The notes under the pieces are model-generated. The model saw only the letters and a program-made list of their open reading frames with translations. It did not search any database and was not told the DNA's origin. Source: Microbacterium croceum (lineage in GTDB: Bacteria > Actinomycetota > Actinomycetes > Actinomycetales > Microbacteriaceae). From it: a DNA stretch of 64,000 nucleotides. Shown here one piece after another: positions 17,950 to 27,358 of the stretch (position 1 is the stretch's first letter; each line of letters opens with the position of its first letter). The stretch is taken from contig NZ_JAHWXN010000001.1 in assembly GCF_023091245.1 (NCBI RefSeq), positions 2,108,001-2,172,000 of the forward strand. Direction: 5' to 3'. The translations under genes and the position numbers were made by a program.

Positions 17950-19273
17950 TCCCGGCCGCGAACGCCGCCAGATCGACGGGCCGTCCGAGGATCCGCTCTG
18001 CAGCACGGTGACCGGAGTAGTAGGCGGCGCCGACGGTGGCCGGCTCATCGCCCCAGGTCGCTTCTCCGGCGAAGTGCAGCACCCCGTCGACCGGGCCGGA
18101 GAGGGTGTCGTGGTCGTGATGCGACGACCCCGTCGCGAGGTGTGAGTAGGAGCCGAACGAGAACTCATCGTCACCCCAGTGCGTGATCCAGTGCGCGATC
18201 GGGTCGCCCACGGCGTCTCCGTAGAGCCGGCGCAGCGCCACGAGCACGTCGGCGACGACCTCCTGGTCCGGCAAGGCCTGCATGCGGCGCCCGAAGGGGC
18301 CAGCCGCGAACGTCAAGAGCGTGGGGATGCCGCTGACGGCGGAGACGTCGTACCAGGAGTGCCAGTGCTCACCGGCCTCGCCCAGCGCCCGCAGCACATA
18401 GCTCCCCTCGTTCCAGAACCGCTCGGGGAACTGCAGGAAGATCTTGTTGAACACGCCCATGCCCAGGCGGTCGATCGGGCCGGTCACCTCCTCGGGCAAC
18501 GCGGGCTCGAAGGTGATGCGGCCGGCCTTGAGCACGCCCAGCGGCACAGTGACGATCACTCGCTCGGCCGTGACGTCTCCGTGCGCGGTCGACACCGTCA
18601 CGCCGTCCGCGGTGCGGCGGACCGCGGTGACGGTGTGATCGAGGCGGATGTCCAGCCCGGCGCCGATGCGGCGGGGGAGTTCGTCGTAGCCGCCGGGGAA
18701 GATGACTTCGTCTCCGTCGATCGCGTCCTCGTCGAGTCCGTGGGCATCGAGGTCGCCGATCCAGGCGCCGCACTGCTCTTCGACCCGGTGGCGGAAGAAC
18801 TCGCGGAGCTCGTCGATGCGCTCGGGGGAGAATCCGCTGCGGTCGAGAGCGCGCTCGGTGACGTCCAGATACGTGTCACCGGGCGACGACGCGGCGATCT
18901 CCTCAGCGAGGGCGGAATCGGCGGCATCCACGTCGGCGATCCACTGCGCGGTCGCGGCATCGTCCATGCGACGCCCGTCGCTGTCGAAGTTCTCGATCGG
19001 CCGGCCGCCAGCCTGGAAGCTCCCGACGGTGTACTCCAGGGTGGGGATGTCCAACGCCTGCACAAGGTCCCACAGCGGAGAACCCTCGATTCCATGGATC
19101 CAGGAGGCTCCACGGTCGACCGAGAAGCCCGCTGAGCGATCCGTGTGCATCCGGCCGCCGACCCGGTCCCGCCCCTCGAGGACGACGACTCGCTGTCCGG
19201 CATCCGCCAGCATGCGCGCGCTCGTGGTTCCGGACATGCCGGCGCCGATCACGATCGTGTCGAACTCGGTCAC
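17915..19273 (-). CDS. Flavin-containing amine oxidase (monoamine oxidase family)
   Basis: A 452-residue FAD enzyme oxidising a primary or secondary amine. The dinucleotide-binding motif GAGMSG is near residue 10, followed by VLEGRDRVGGR and the DRGASWIHG segment. The C-terminal FAD-binding signature is GVLHFAGEATWG with YYSGHRAAERIL after it. GTG at 19273 is chosen since AGGAGG stands six bases upstream; the frame stays open much further, but no better start exists. It is divergent from nusA and occupies the position where rimP is normally found. The substrate is unknown. Confidence 0.88.
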   Translation of the reverse strand: MTEFDTIVIGAGMSGTTSARMLADAGQRVVVLEGRDRVGGRMHTDRSAGFSVDRGASWIHGIEGSPLWDLVQALDIPTLEYTVGSFQAGGRPIENFDSDGRRMDDAATAQWIADVDAADSALAEEIAASSPGDTYLDVTERALDRSGFSPERIDELREFFRHRVEEQCGAWIGDLDAHGLDEDAIDGDEVIFPGGYDELPRRIGAGLDIRLDHTVTAVRRTADGVTVSTAHGDVTAERVIVTVPLGVLKAGRITFEPALPEEVTGPIDRLGMGVFNKIFLQFPERFWNEGSYVLRALGEAGEHWHSWYDVSAVSGIPTLLTFAAGPFGRRMQALPDQEVVADVLVALRRLYGDAVGDPIAHWITHWGDDEFSFGSYSHLATGSSHHDHDTLSGPVDGVLHFAGEATWGDEPATVGAAYYSGHRAAERILGRPVDLAAFAAGITEREQQTAAG

Positions 19274-19405
19274 TGGGATCCTCCTGCGGCGTCTCTGCTC
19301 GTCTTCGGGGTGGCCGCCGTGACATGCGGCGGTGGGCACAGGGTATCGTGGTACGGATGTCGCGTGTGCACACAGACGCGACGAGAGCTGAATAGGGAGG
19401 CCGTC

Positions 19406-20389
19406 ATGGACATCGAATTGAGTCTGCTGCGAGGGATCGAGAAGGAGAAGGCGATCCCCTTCGATGAGCTCGTCTCGATCATCGAACAGGCGATCATGAC
19501 GGCGTACTCGAAGCACGTCGCTCCCGAAGGGCCGACACCTGAAGGAGTCCGCGTCCACCTCGACCGCAAGACCGGTCATGTCGCCGTTCTGCAGGTCGTC
19601 CGCGACGAAGAGGGCGCCATCATCGGCGAAGAGGACGCGACACCGGACGACTTCGGCCGCATCGCCGCCTTCGCGGCGAAGCAGGTCATCAGCCAGCGTC
19701 TGCGTGACATCGCCGACGACGTCGTGCTGGGCGACTTCAAGGACAAGGAAGGCGACATCGTCGCCGGTGTGATCCAACAGGGTCCCAACCCGCGCATGAT
19801 CCACGTCGACCTCGGTACCGTCGAAGCGATCCTCCCTCCTGAGGAGCAGGTGCCCGGTGAGGTCTACACGCACGGCTCGCGTCTGCGCGTCTACGTGACC
19901 AGCGTCGCCAAGGGGCTCAAGGGGCCGCAGATCACCGTGTCCCGTACGCACCCCGGCCTGGTGCGCAAGCTCTTCGCGCTGGAGGTCCCCGAGATCGCCG
20001 CCGGGTTGGTGGAGATCGTCGCCCTCGCTCGCGAAGCAGGCCACCGCACGAAGATCGCCGTCGTCGCGAACGACCCGTCGATCAACGCCAAGGGGGCATG
20101 CATCGGCGAGCTCGGACGACGTGTGCGCGCCGTCACCGAGGAACTCGCGGGCGAGAAGATCGACATCGTCGACTACAACCCGGAACTCGCCGCATTCGTT
20201 GCGAACGCGCTCTCTCCGGCCAAGGTCACCAGCGCGTTCATCCTGGACGCGAACACCAAGGCGGTTCGTGCTCTCGTCCCCGATTACCAGCTGTCGCTCG
20301 CGATCGGCAAGGAGGGGCAGAACGCCCGCCTGGCCGCCAAGCTCACGGGAGCGAAGATCGACATCCAGCCGGACAGCGTGCTCGACTGA
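19406..20389 (+). CDS. nusA: Transcription termination/antitermination protein NusA
   Basis: Binds RNA polymerase and nascent RNA, tuning pausing, termination and rRNA antitermination. A 327-residue actinobacterial-length protein: N-terminal domain ([15 protein letters not shown]), S1 domain ([10 protein letters not shown], about 110-175) and two KH domains ([31 protein letters not shown]). The acidic repeats of proteobacterial NusA are absent. GGGAGG precedes the ATG. It heads the nusA-ylxR-infB-rbfA cluster; rimP, which usually precedes nusA, is not present here. Confidence 0.97.
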   Translation: MDIELSLLRGIEKEKAIPFDELVSIIEQAIMTAYSKHVAPEGPTPEGVRVHLDRKTGHVAVLQVVRDEEGAIIGEEDATPDDFGRIAAFAAKQVISQRLRDIADDVVLGDFKDKEGDIVAGVIQQGPNPRMIHVDLGTVEAILPPEEQVPGEVYTHGSRLRVYVTSVAKGLKGPQITVSRTHPGLVRKLFALEVPEIAAGLVEIVALAREAGHRTKIAVVANDPSINAKGACIGELGRRVRAVTEELAGEKIDIVDYNPELAAFVANALSPAKVTSAFILDANTKAVRALVPDYQLSLAIGKEGQNARLAAKLTGAKIDIQPDSVLD

Positions 20390-20452
20390 GCGGGCCGGAT
20401 CCGGCCGACTCGGTCGCCGAGCGCGCGAAGCGAGACGGAACGCAGGTGTAAG

Positions 20453-20707
20453 ATGGAACCCGTACGAACGTGCGTCGGCTGTCGCACGCGTGCTCCCCGC
20501 ACCGCTCTGCTCAGGGTGGTGTCCCAGAACGACATCCTCGTCCCCGACGAGCGTGCGGTTCTGCCGGGGCGCGGCGCGTGGGTGCATCCGACACCCGAAT
20601 GCGTGGAAGCTGCTCTGCGGCGACGCGCCTTCGGACGAGCACTGCGTGTGACCACTCAGCTGGACACACGGACCTTCGAACAGAACCCACCAAGAAACAA
20701 AGGCTGA
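20453..20707 (+). CDS. ylxR: YlxR-family RNA-binding protein
   Basis: An 84-residue basic protein with the YlxR/DUF448 signature: [22 protein letters not shown] N-terminus (residues 5-22) and the GRGAWVHP motif (about 39-46) followed by [11 protein letters not shown]. It lies 63 bases after nusA and 94 before infB, its usual place. Family members bind nucleic acid and associate with RNase P or the nucleoid in some species. A regulatory rather than ribosomal role is likely. Confidence 0.92.
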   Translation: MEPVRTCVGCRTRAPRTALLRVVSQNDILVPDERAVLPGRGAWVHPTPECVEAALRRRAFGRALRVTTQLDTRTFEQNPPRNKG

Positions 20708-20767
20708 ACAGCTATGGAAACAAAGTGAACGGCTCGAAATGAGACCCGTCCGCGACTAGTGGTCTGC

Positions 20768-20795
20768 CCTGTCTGGGTGGACCAACTCAGACAGG
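20768..20795 (+). promoter_or_regulatory. Hairpin occluding the infB ribosome-binding site
   Basis: CCTGTCTGGGT (20768-20778) pairs with ACTCAGACAGG (20785-20795): eleven base pairs with one G-U and a six-base loop. Its 3' arm includes the first three bases of the AGGAG that serves the infB GTG at 20802. No T-run follows, so it is not a terminator. Confidence 0.7.
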
Positions 20796-20801
20796 AGAAT
20801 T

Positions 20802-23549
20802 GTGGCTGGTAAACCACGCGTACATGAGATCGCCGCCGAACTCGGCGTCGACAGCAAGATCGCACTTGCAAAGCTCAAAGAACTCGGCGAGTTCGTGAAG
20901 AGCCCATCGTCAACCATCGAACCGCCCGTCGCGCGCAAGCTGCGCGCGGCGATCGAGGCCGATGCGTCCCTCAAGCCTGCCGCTGATGCGGCACCGGCTG
21001 CGGCAAAGCCGGCGGCGAAGCCCGCCGGCAAGCCCGCTCCCACCCCCGGCCCCAAGCCGGGTCCCAAGCCTGCTCCGGAGGCTCCGGCCCCCGTCGAGGC
21101 TGCTCCGGCTCCTGCGGCGCCCGCTCCTTCCGCGCCAGCGCCTGCTGCCCCCGAGGCTGCCAAGCCGGCCGAGGACGCGGCGGCGAAGCCCGCTGACAGC
21201 GGTGCGCCCAAGCCCGGTGCTCCGCGTCCGGGGAACAACCCGTTCTCCTCCGCGCAGGGCATGGGTCAGCGTCCCGCGGGGCCGCGCCCCGGCAACAATC
21301 CCTTCGCTTCGGCGCAGGGCATGGGACAGCGTCCGACTCCTGGCAACATCCCCCGTCCGCAGGCACCGCGTCCCGGTGCACCGCGTCCGGGCGCTCCTCG
21401 TCCCGGTTCCCCTCGCCCCGGCGCTCCGCGCGGTGGACAGGGTGGTCGTCCCGGCGGCGCTCCCTTCCAGCAGCGCCCAGGCGGCCCCGGTCGTCCCGGC
21501 GGTGCCGGTGGACCCGGTGCTGGACCCGGCGCACGTCCGGGCGGCGGCTTCGCCGGTCGTCCCGGTGGCGGCGGCGGTCGTGGCCGTGGTCCCGGTGGAG
21601 GTACCGCTGGTGCCTTCGGCAAGGGCGGCGGCAAGAGCAAGCAGCGCAAGTCGCGGCGGGCGAAGCGGCAAGAGTTCGAGATGCGGAGCGCCCCGGTCGT
21701 CGGTGGCGTCAACGTCACCCGCGGCAACGGGGAGACCATCCGCATGCGTCGCGGCGCTTCCATCGCGGACTTCGCCGACAAGATCGAGACACTGACCGGC
21801 TACACGGTGCAGCCGGGAACCCTGGTCACGATCCTCTTCAACCTCGGCGAGATGGCCACGGCCACCGAGTCGCTGGATGAGGCGACGTTCGAGGTCCTGG
21901 GCGCCGAGCTCGGCTACAAGATCCAGATGGTCTCGCCGGAAGACGAGGATAAGGAGCTCCTGGAGGGCTTCGGTCTCAACCTCGAGCAGGAGCTCGAGGA
22001 GGAGAGCGAGGACGACCTCGAGATCCGTCCGCCCGTCGTCACCGTCATGGGTCACGTCGATCACGGTAAGACCCGTCTTCTCGACGCGATCCGTCAGACC
22101 AACGTCATCGAGGGCGAAGCCGGTGGCATCACCCAGCACATCGGTGCCTACCAGGTCTGGACCGAGCACGAGGGCATCGAGCGCGCCATCACGTTCATCG
22201 ACACACCGGGTCACGAGGCGTTCACCGCCATGCGTGCCCGTGGTGCCCAGGTCACCGACCTCGCGATCCTCGTGGTCGCAGCCGACGACGGCATCATGCC
22301 GCAGACGGTGGAGGCGCTGAACCACGCCCAGGCGGCGAACGTGCCGATCGTGGTCGCGGTGAACAAGGTCGACAAGCCCGACGCCAACCCCTCCAAGGTT
22401 CGTCAGCAGCTGACCGAGTACGGTCTGGTCGCTGAGGAGTTCGGTGGGGACGTCATGTTCGTCGACGTCTCGGCTCGTGCCGGCACGGGGATCCAGGAGC
22501 TTCTGGACGCCGTGTTGCTCACGGCCGACGCCGGTCTCGACCTCACCGCCAACCCGAACAAGGGTGCTCGCGGTGTCGCCATCGAGGCGAAGCTCGACAA
22601 GGGTCGCGGTTCTGTGGCCACGGTGCTCATCCAGTCCGGAACGCTCCGGATCGGTGACGCGATCGTCGCCGGCACCGCCTACGGCCGCGTGCGTGCCATG
22701 GCTGACGAGAACGGCGAGCAGGTCCTCGAGGCCTACCCGTCGCGTCCGGTGCAGGTGCAGGGTCTGAACTCCGTGCCCCGAGCCGGTGACGTCTTCATCG
22801 TCACCGAGGAGGACCGCATGGCCCGCCAGATCGCTGAGAAGCGTGAGGCAGTCGAGCGCAACGCCCAGCTGGCCAAGGCGCGCAAGCGCATCTCGCTCGA
22901 GGACTTCACCCGTGCTCTCGAAGACGGCAAGGTCGAGTCGCTCAACCTCATCATCAAGGGTGACGTCTCCGGTGCCGTCGAGGCGCTGGAGGAGTCGCTC
23001 CTCAAGATCGAGGTCGACGATTCGGTGCAGCTGCGCATCATCCACCGGGGTGTGGGTGCGATCACCGAGTCCGACGTGAACTTGGCGACGATCGACAACG
23101 CGATCATCGTCGGCTTCAACGTCCGCCCCGACACGAAGGCGCGCGAGCGTGCCTCCCGTGAAGGTGTCGACATCCGGTTCTACTCGGTCATCTACAACGC
23201 GATCGACGAGATCGAGAACTCCCTCAAGGGAATGCTCAAGCCGGAGTACGAAGAGGTCCAGTCGGGCGTCGCCGAGATCCGCGAGGTGTTCCGCTCCTCC
23301 AAGTTCGGCAACATCGCCGGTGTCATCGTGCGGTCGGGAACGATCACGCGAAATGCCAAGGCTCGCGTCATCCGCGACGGTGTCGTGCTCGCCGATGGTC
23401 TCGCCATCGAGTCGCTGCGCCGCTTCAAGGACGACGTCACCGAGGTCCGCACGGACTACGAGGCGGGTATCGGCCTCGGCAAGTACAACGACATCCAGAT
23501 CGGCGATGAGATCGAAACCACCGAGCTCATCGAGAAGCCGCGAGGCTAA
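20802..23549 (+). CDS. infB: Translation initiation factor IF-2
   Basis: Brings fMet-tRNA to the 30S subunit and promotes subunit joining. The order is an IF2N domain (residues 1-55), a long Ala/Pro/Gly/Arg-rich disordered region (about 60-285) and a second IF2N module (about 295-395). The G domain follows, with GHVDHGKT (417-424), DTPGHE and NKVDKPDA, then the EF-Tu-like and C-terminal domains, ending near 915. The GTG start has AGGAG upstream, partly buried in a hairpin. The linker contains a tandem 20-residue repeat. All GTPase motifs are intact. Confidence 0.97.
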   Translation: MAGKPRVHEIAAELGVDSKIALAKLKELGEFVKSPSSTIEPPVARKLRAAIEADASLKPAADAAPAAAKPAAKPAGKPAPTPGPKPGPKPAPEAPAPVEAAPAPAAPAPSAPAPAAPEAAKPAEDAAAKPADSGAPKPGAPRPGNNPFSSAQGMGQRPAGPRPGNNPFASAQGMGQRPTPGNIPRPQAPRPGAPRPGAPRPGSPRPGAPRGGQGGRPGGAPFQQRPGGPGRPGGAGGPGAGPGARPGGGFAGRPGGGGGRGRGPGGGTAGAFGKGGGKSKQRKSRRAKRQEFEMRSAPVVGGVNVTRGNGETIRMRRGASIADFADKIETLTGYTVQPGTLVTILFNLGEMATATESLDEATFEVLGAELGYKIQMVSPEDEDKELLEGFGLNLEQELEEESEDDLEIRPPVVTVMGHVDHGKTRLLDAIRQTNVIEGEAGGITQHIGAYQVWTEHEGIERAITFIDTPGHEAFTAMRARGAQVTDLAILVVAADDGIMPQTVEALNHAQAANVPIVVAVNKVDKPDANPSKVRQQLTEYGLVAEEFGGDVMFVDVSARAGTGIQELLDAVLLTADAGLDLTANPNKGARGVAIEAKLDKGRGSVATVLIQSGTLRIGDAIVAGTAYGRVRAMADENGEQVLEAYPSRPVQVQGLNSVPRAGDVFIVTEEDRMARQIAEKREAVERNAQLAKARKRISLEDFTRALEDGKVESLNLIIKGDVSGAVEALEESLLKIEVDDSVQLRIIHRGVGAITESDVNLATIDNAIIVGFNVRPDTKARERASREGVDIRFYSVIYNAIDEIENSLKGMLKPEYEEVQSGVAEIREVFRSSKFGNIAGVIVRSGTITRNAKARVIRDGVVLADGLAIESLRRFKDDVTEVRTDYEAGIGLGKYNDIQIGDEIETTELIEKPRG
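21225..21344 (+). repeat. Tandem 60-bp repeat in the IF-2 linker
   Basis: Two in-frame copies encode the unit RPGNNPF(S/A)SAQGMGQRP plus three residues (starting at residues 142 and 162). The DNA copies differ at many third positions, so the repeat is old and kept at protein level. Shorter RPGAP units follow it. Confidence 0.85.
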
Positions 23550-23564
23550 TAGTCACATCGAGAT

Positions 23565-23621
23565 CTTCGGGCGCTCTTCGCGCTGGCTCCTCAGGAGCGC
23601 AGCGAGGAAGGGCGCCCGAAG
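23565..23621 (+). other. Intercistronic stem-loop between infB and rbfA
   Basis: Arms CTTCGGGCGC (23565-23574) and GCGCCCGAAG (23612-23621) pair perfectly; the interior also pairs in part (CGCTGGCTCC with GGAGCGCAGCG). The structure ends about 12 bases before GGAAGGAG of rbfA. There is no T-run. It may be an RNase processing or partial termination site that sets the IF-2 to RbfA ratio. Confidence 0.6.
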
Positions 23622-23644
23622 GCTTCGCCCGGAAGGAGAGAACA

Positions 23645-24082
23645 ATGGCTGGTGAACGACAGGCCCGTCTCGCGGACCGCATCCGTGTGATCCTCGCTGA
23701 ACGCCTCGAGAAGGGGCTGCGCGATCCGCGGCTCGGCTTCGTGACGCTGACCGACTGCCGCGTGAGCGGCGACCTCCAGCACGCCTCGGTGTTCTACACC
23801 GTCCTGGGCACAGAGGAAGAGCGCATCGCCAGCGGTGCCGCCCTCGCCTCGGCGACCGGGATGCTGCGCAGCGAAGTCGGACGTCAGCTCAACACACGTC
23901 TCGTGCCGACCCTCGAGTTCATCCCGGATGCGCTCCCGGAGAACGCGGATCACATCTCCGCGCTGCTTCGCGAGGCGCAGCAGCGTGATGCCGAGGTCGC
24001 GAAGCTGGCATCCTCCGCGTCGCATGCGGGAGATGCCGACCCGTACGTCCGCAACGAGGACGAGAACGAGGACGACCGCTAG
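23645..24082 (+). CDS. rbfA: 30S ribosome-binding factor A
   Basis: A KH-fold factor for late 30S maturation and cold adaptation. Recognisable elements are the basic N-terminus (ADRIRVILAERLEKGLRDPRLG), VTLTDCRVSGDL, and the RSEVGRQLNTRLVPTLEF segment near residues 77-95. The last 30 residues are acidic and variable. A strong GGAGAG ribosome-binding site precedes the ATG. It is the last gene of the nusA cluster here, because truB is displaced downstream. Confidence 0.95.
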   Translation: MAGERQARLADRIRVILAERLEKGLRDPRLGFVTLTDCRVSGDLQHASVFYTVLGTEEERIASGAALASATGMLRSEVGRQLNTRLVPTLEFIPDALPENADHISALLREAQQRDAEVAKLASSASHAGDADPYVRNEDENEDDR

Positions 24083-24257
24083 CAGCTCACACCTTGCTGC
24101 TCGGCATCGCGCCGTGCCACCACTCCTAGGGGTTGTTGTCCTGCGTCGCTGGCGTCGTTGCTACTCTCTGCAAGGCGAGCCGGACGGTTCGTGACGCTGA
24201 GGGGGGATCGGCATCGACGTTTCGTGCGCGCAATCCGGGATTCACATCGTTCCTGCG
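24083..24257 (+). other. Gap between rbfA and the LuxR-type gene
   Basis: 175 bases without a gene. A weak TACTCT (24162-24167) could be a -10 element. A purine run GAGGGGGG at 24199-24206 looks like a ribosome-binding site, but no ATG, GTG or TTG in the LuxR frame follows it, so the true start of that gene is uncertain. Confidence 0.4.
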
Positions 24258-26393
24258 ATGCTGGATCCGCTGCTGGATCTCTTGCGAGAACAACGCGTGA
24301 GCTGCGCTCCGCACGTCGTGACGCGGCTGGTGAGGCAGATCGGTGAGCACTCTGCCACGATTCGCGAGGTCGCCGAACGCCTGGCGCCCGCACAGCGCTA
24401 CGGTGCTGCCTCCCTGCCGACCCTGCTGCCGCTCGTGCCCACGATCGTCGAGGCATACCGTTCTCTGCGACTGACGGCAATCGACCGAGACCTGATCCTG
24501 GCGGTGTCGCTCTGCCTGGATGACCAGCTGGAGCCCGTTCTCGATCTCGACGGACGCAGCGCCGACGAGATCGCGGGGGGACCGGTCGGTGAGCACGTCC
24601 GTCTGCACGCCGGACGCATCACGCTCGTCGATCCCCGTCTCGCGATCTGGATCCGCCACGCCAGCGGCGCCGGCGCCGTGGCTGCGATACACGAACGGCT
24701 CGGCGTCATCTTCGCCCGACGGGCGGATCCGTTGAACGCAGCGTGGCATCGTGTCCGCTCATCTCTGCGGGGACAGCCGTCCGCCGTGCCGGTGCTCATC
24801 CCGCTCGCCCGTGAGCTGTCGGAGCAGGGACATTCGACGAGGGCCCTGGAACTTGCGAGCGAGGCCGAGAAGCACGCCGACGAGCTCGATCGGGATGAGG
24901 CGAAGGTGGTCGCCGGCGCCGCCGCACTCGGCGCGGGCTTCGTGTCGGACGCGGTGAACCACCTCGACGCGTTGTTTCCCGACGGCGCCGAGAGCCAGCG
25001 TCTGCAGGCGCTGGCAGCGCTCCTCATCGCGCAGTCCACGATGAGAGGCTCTGTGCCGGACGTGGCGCCTGCGGACTTCCGTCCGCGATCCGACGACGCA
25101 GCTGACTGGCATGCCTGGACCAGGGCCTCGGCGCTGACTGCCGGCCTGTGCGCGGAGCGCGGCGATCGTCGACGTATGCGCGTCTGGCTCGACGCGGTGC
25201 GCGAAGGGAGTGCGCGTCTCGGCACGGAGAGAGCGCTGCGTGATCCTGCGGTCGCGCTCAGCTGGCTGGTCGCGGGCGACGTGGACACGGACGACGTCGC
25301 CGGTGCCGGGCCGTTGAGCGGCGGGATGCTGCGAGCATTGCGCACGGCGGTCGAAGGGGATATCGATCTCGGCCTCCGCATCCTCGCCACCGGTGACTCG
25401 TCGATGGGCGCGCAGGCTGATCCCTTCGTCGCCGGCTTCGAGAACAGCGCGCTCGTGCGGGCGTATCGAGCCATCGTGGAAGTGCTGCTGCTGAGCTGGC
25501 GCGGCGATATCGGCATGGCGCGCGACAAGCTGGTCGCAGCGGCCCGGGAGCTTCCCGTCGCCTTGCCCTTCGCGGGGTTGGGAGTTGTGCTGGCTCGTCG
25601 TCTCGACCTCGCGGTGCTGGGTGAGCTCGGACCGTACGCCCTGGCGCTCACCGACGCTCTTCCGCCCGGTGTGAAGATCGATCGTCTGGTGGATCGCAGT
25701 GTCCGTTCGTATCTCGACGGGGACTTCGAGGACGCTGCCGCCGCCGCGCGCCTCTGGCTCGACATGGGAGCCCCGCAGACGACGCTTGCGGTGCCCGGGC
25801 TCGACGAGGTGCTCGGTGCTGCGGGCCCGGTGCATCGCACTCCGCGGCTGGTGCGCCCTCCGGACCTCGAACTCGCGTCCGTTCTTCGGCTGCGCCTTCA
25901 GGGGGCGTCAGAGGGGAGTTGGAGGGGGGAGCACGAGCAGGTGCATCGCATCGCGCGTACGTTGCGTTCGCCGTTCGAGCGCGCACGCGTGGAGGCGATG
26001 ATCGGTGCGCAGGCGGCGATCAGGGATGATCGCGTCGCGGCCACGGCGCACCTGCGTGCCGCCGCGAGCCTGTTCGAGGTGGCGGGAGCAGCCGCGTGGA
26101 GTCGGGCCATGCACGGCAGGCTCGCGCGCTTGGACCAACCGGACGGTGGCGGAGCCCGCGTGCTCGATCCCTTGGGGGTCTGCCGGCGTGCCTGGACGCA
26201 ATACCTCACGGCGCGCGAGCTCGATGTGGCGATGCTCGCCAGCACGGGGGCATCGAATCGCGAGATCGCCGATGCTCTCGTGATCTCGGTCCGCACGGTG
26301 GAAGTGCATCTGGGACGAGCGTTCACGAAGCTCGATGTGCGTACGCGTGTTGAACTCACGGTGCTCGCACACCGCACCAATCGGTATCTCTAG
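24258..26393 (+). CDS. Large LuxR-family regulator lacking a recognisable ATPase domain
   Basis: A 711-residue protein whose last 65 residues form a LuxR/GerE helix-turn-helix (LTARELDVAMLASTGASNREIADALVISVRTVEVHL). The remainder is alpha-helical and TPR-like, resembling the C-terminal half of LAL regulators. I see no Walker A or B motif, so an N-terminal ATPase is missing rather than mutated. The ATG at 24258 has no ribosome-binding site; the stop upstream in frame is at 24198. It sits between rbfA and mutY and separates rbfA from truB. Target genes are unknown; its signal is probably sensed by the helical repeats. Confidence 0.82.
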   Translation: MLDPLLDLLREQRVSCAPHVVTRLVRQIGEHSATIREVAERLAPAQRYGAASLPTLLPLVPTIVEAYRSLRLTAIDRDLILAVSLCLDDQLEPVLDLDGRSADEIAGGPVGEHVRLHAGRITLVDPRLAIWIRHASGAGAVAAIHERLGVIFARRADPLNAAWHRVRSSLRGQPSAVPVLIPLARELSEQGHSTRALELASEAEKHADELDRDEAKVVAGAAALGAGFVSDAVNHLDALFPDGAESQRLQALAALLIAQSTMRGSVPDVAPADFRPRSDDAADWHAWTRASALTAGLCAERGDRRRMRVWLDAVREGSARLGTERALRDPAVALSWLVAGDVDTDDVAGAGPLSGGMLRALRTAVEGDIDLGLRILATGDSSMGAQADPFVAGFENSALVRAYRAIVEVLLLSWRGDIGMARDKLVAAARELPVALPFAGLGVVLARRLDLAVLGELGPYALALTDALPPGVKIDRLVDRSVRSYLDGDFEDAAAAARLWLDMGAPQTTLAVPGLDEVLGAAGPVHRTPRLVRPPDLELASVLRLRLQGASEGSWRGEHEQVHRIARTLRSPFERARVEAMIGAQAAIRDDRVAATAHLRAAASLFEVAGAAAWSRAMHGRLARLDQPDGGGARVLDPLGVCRRAWTQYLTARELDVAMLASTGASNREIADALVISVRTVEVHLGRAFTKLDVRTRVELTVLAHRTNRYL

Positions 26394-26400
26394 GTGGACG

Positions 26401-27303
26401 TCAGCCGGGCAGAGCGAGAAGTCCGTCGCGCGCTTCCGCGAGTCCATCGGCGATCAGGGAATCGATCGCGCGGTCGCGCTGCGTCGCATCGGGCCAGTCC
26501 GCGAGCACCAGCTCCAGAGGAACAGCAGCCTCGGGGGCGCCACGGAGTGCACGCAGCACCGCACCGCGTGCCTGCCGATCCGAGCCTTCATACGCGGCCT
26601 GCCGTCGTCGCGTGTCACCGGTGTCGGGCCGGCCGGCGTCGAGCCACGCGCAGTCGATGGCGATCGGACAGTCCTGGCAGCGGGGCGCGCGGGCGGTGCA
26701 GATCGTGGCGCCGAGTTCCATCGCTGCGGCGTTGACCACGGCGGCGTCCTGCCGCGAGGCAGGCAGCAGCGACGCCATCAGGGGCAGGTCGCGGCGGGAG
26801 GGCGGGGAGGGTTGGGAGCGCCCCTCGATCGCACGCGCCAGAACCCGGCGAGTGTTCGTGTCGACGACGGGGTGGCGGTCGCCGTAGGAGAACACCGCGA
26901 CCGCGCGCGCCGTGTAGTCGCCGACGCCGGACAGCGCCAGCAACGCATCGACCTCACGCGGCACGATGCCCCCGTGGCGATCCACGACCTCGACAGCCGC
27001 CCGGTGCAGCCAGAGCGCACGCCGCGGGTAGCCGAGGTTGGCCCACTGCTGCACGACTTCGGCCGGCGTGGCCGCGGACATCGCGGTCGGGGTGGGCCAG
27101 CGGGCCAGCCACGCCTCCAGATGGGGGATGACGCGCGTGACGGGCGTCTGCTGCAGCATGAACTCGCTGACGAGCACGCCCCAGGCGCCGAACTCCCCGT
27201 GGAACTCCGGTCGGCGCCACGGCAGATCGCGTGCGCTGGTCCGGTACCACTCCGCGAGGCGCAGAGCGAGTCCCTGGGAGGGAGCGGGGGCTGTCACTGG
27301 CAC
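26401..27303 (-). CDS. mutY: A/G-specific adenine DNA glycosylase
   Basis: Removes adenine opposite 8-oxoguanine. The helix-hairpin-helix and catalytic region is LSGVGDYTARAVAVFSYGD with VDTN following (about 124-150). A four-cysteine iron-sulfur loop is present with spacing C-x6-C-x2-C-x5-C (CTARAPRCQDCPIAIDC). At 300 residues it lacks the NUDIX-like C-terminal domain that reads 8-oxoG in longer MutY proteins. The GTG start is set by a leaderless promoter. It is divergent from truB and ends seven bases from the LuxR-type gene. Confidence 0.93.
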   Translation of the reverse strand: MPVTAPAPSQGLALRLAEWYRTSARDLPWRRPEFHGEFGAWGVLVSEFMLQQTPVTRVIPHLEAWLARWPTPTAMSAATPAEVVQQWANLGYPRRALWLHRAAVEVVDRHGGIVPREVDALLALSGVGDYTARAVAVFSYGDRHPVVDTNTRRVLARAIEGRSQPSPPSRRDLPLMASLLPASRQDAAVVNAAAMELGATICTARAPRCQDCPIAIDCAWLDAGRPDTGDTRRRQAAYEGSDRQARGAVLRALRGAPEAAVPLELVLADWPDATQRDRAIDSLIADGLAEARDGLLALPG

Positions 27304-27309
27304 TCCGAC

Positions 27310-27315
27310 AGCCTA
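27310..27315 (-). promoter_or_regulatory. -10 element of a leaderless promoter for mutY
   Basis: TAGGCT on the reverse strand, six bases before the GTG start. Confidence 0.6.
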
Positions 27316-27346
27316 CGAGGTGCGCGGCCCGCGACGGTGCGCCGCG

Positions 27347-27352
27347 TAGGCT
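27347..27352 (+). promoter_or_regulatory. -10 element of a leaderless promoter for truB
   Basis: TAGGCT, six bases before the ATG. It is back-to-back with the mutY promoter; 55 bases separate the two start codons. Confidence 0.65.
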
Positions 27353-27358
27353 GGATGC

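Noticed and set aside
21000..21650. Dense repeats resembling a CRISPR or satellite array
   Set aside because: They are in-frame low-complexity coding sequence of the IF-2 linker with no spacers.
20910..23045. A 711-codon open frame antisense to infB
   Set aside because: In GC-rich DNA the antisense frame of a real gene often stays open. The translation is low in complexity where infB is repetitive, has no recognisable domain, and has no promoter or ribosome-binding site.
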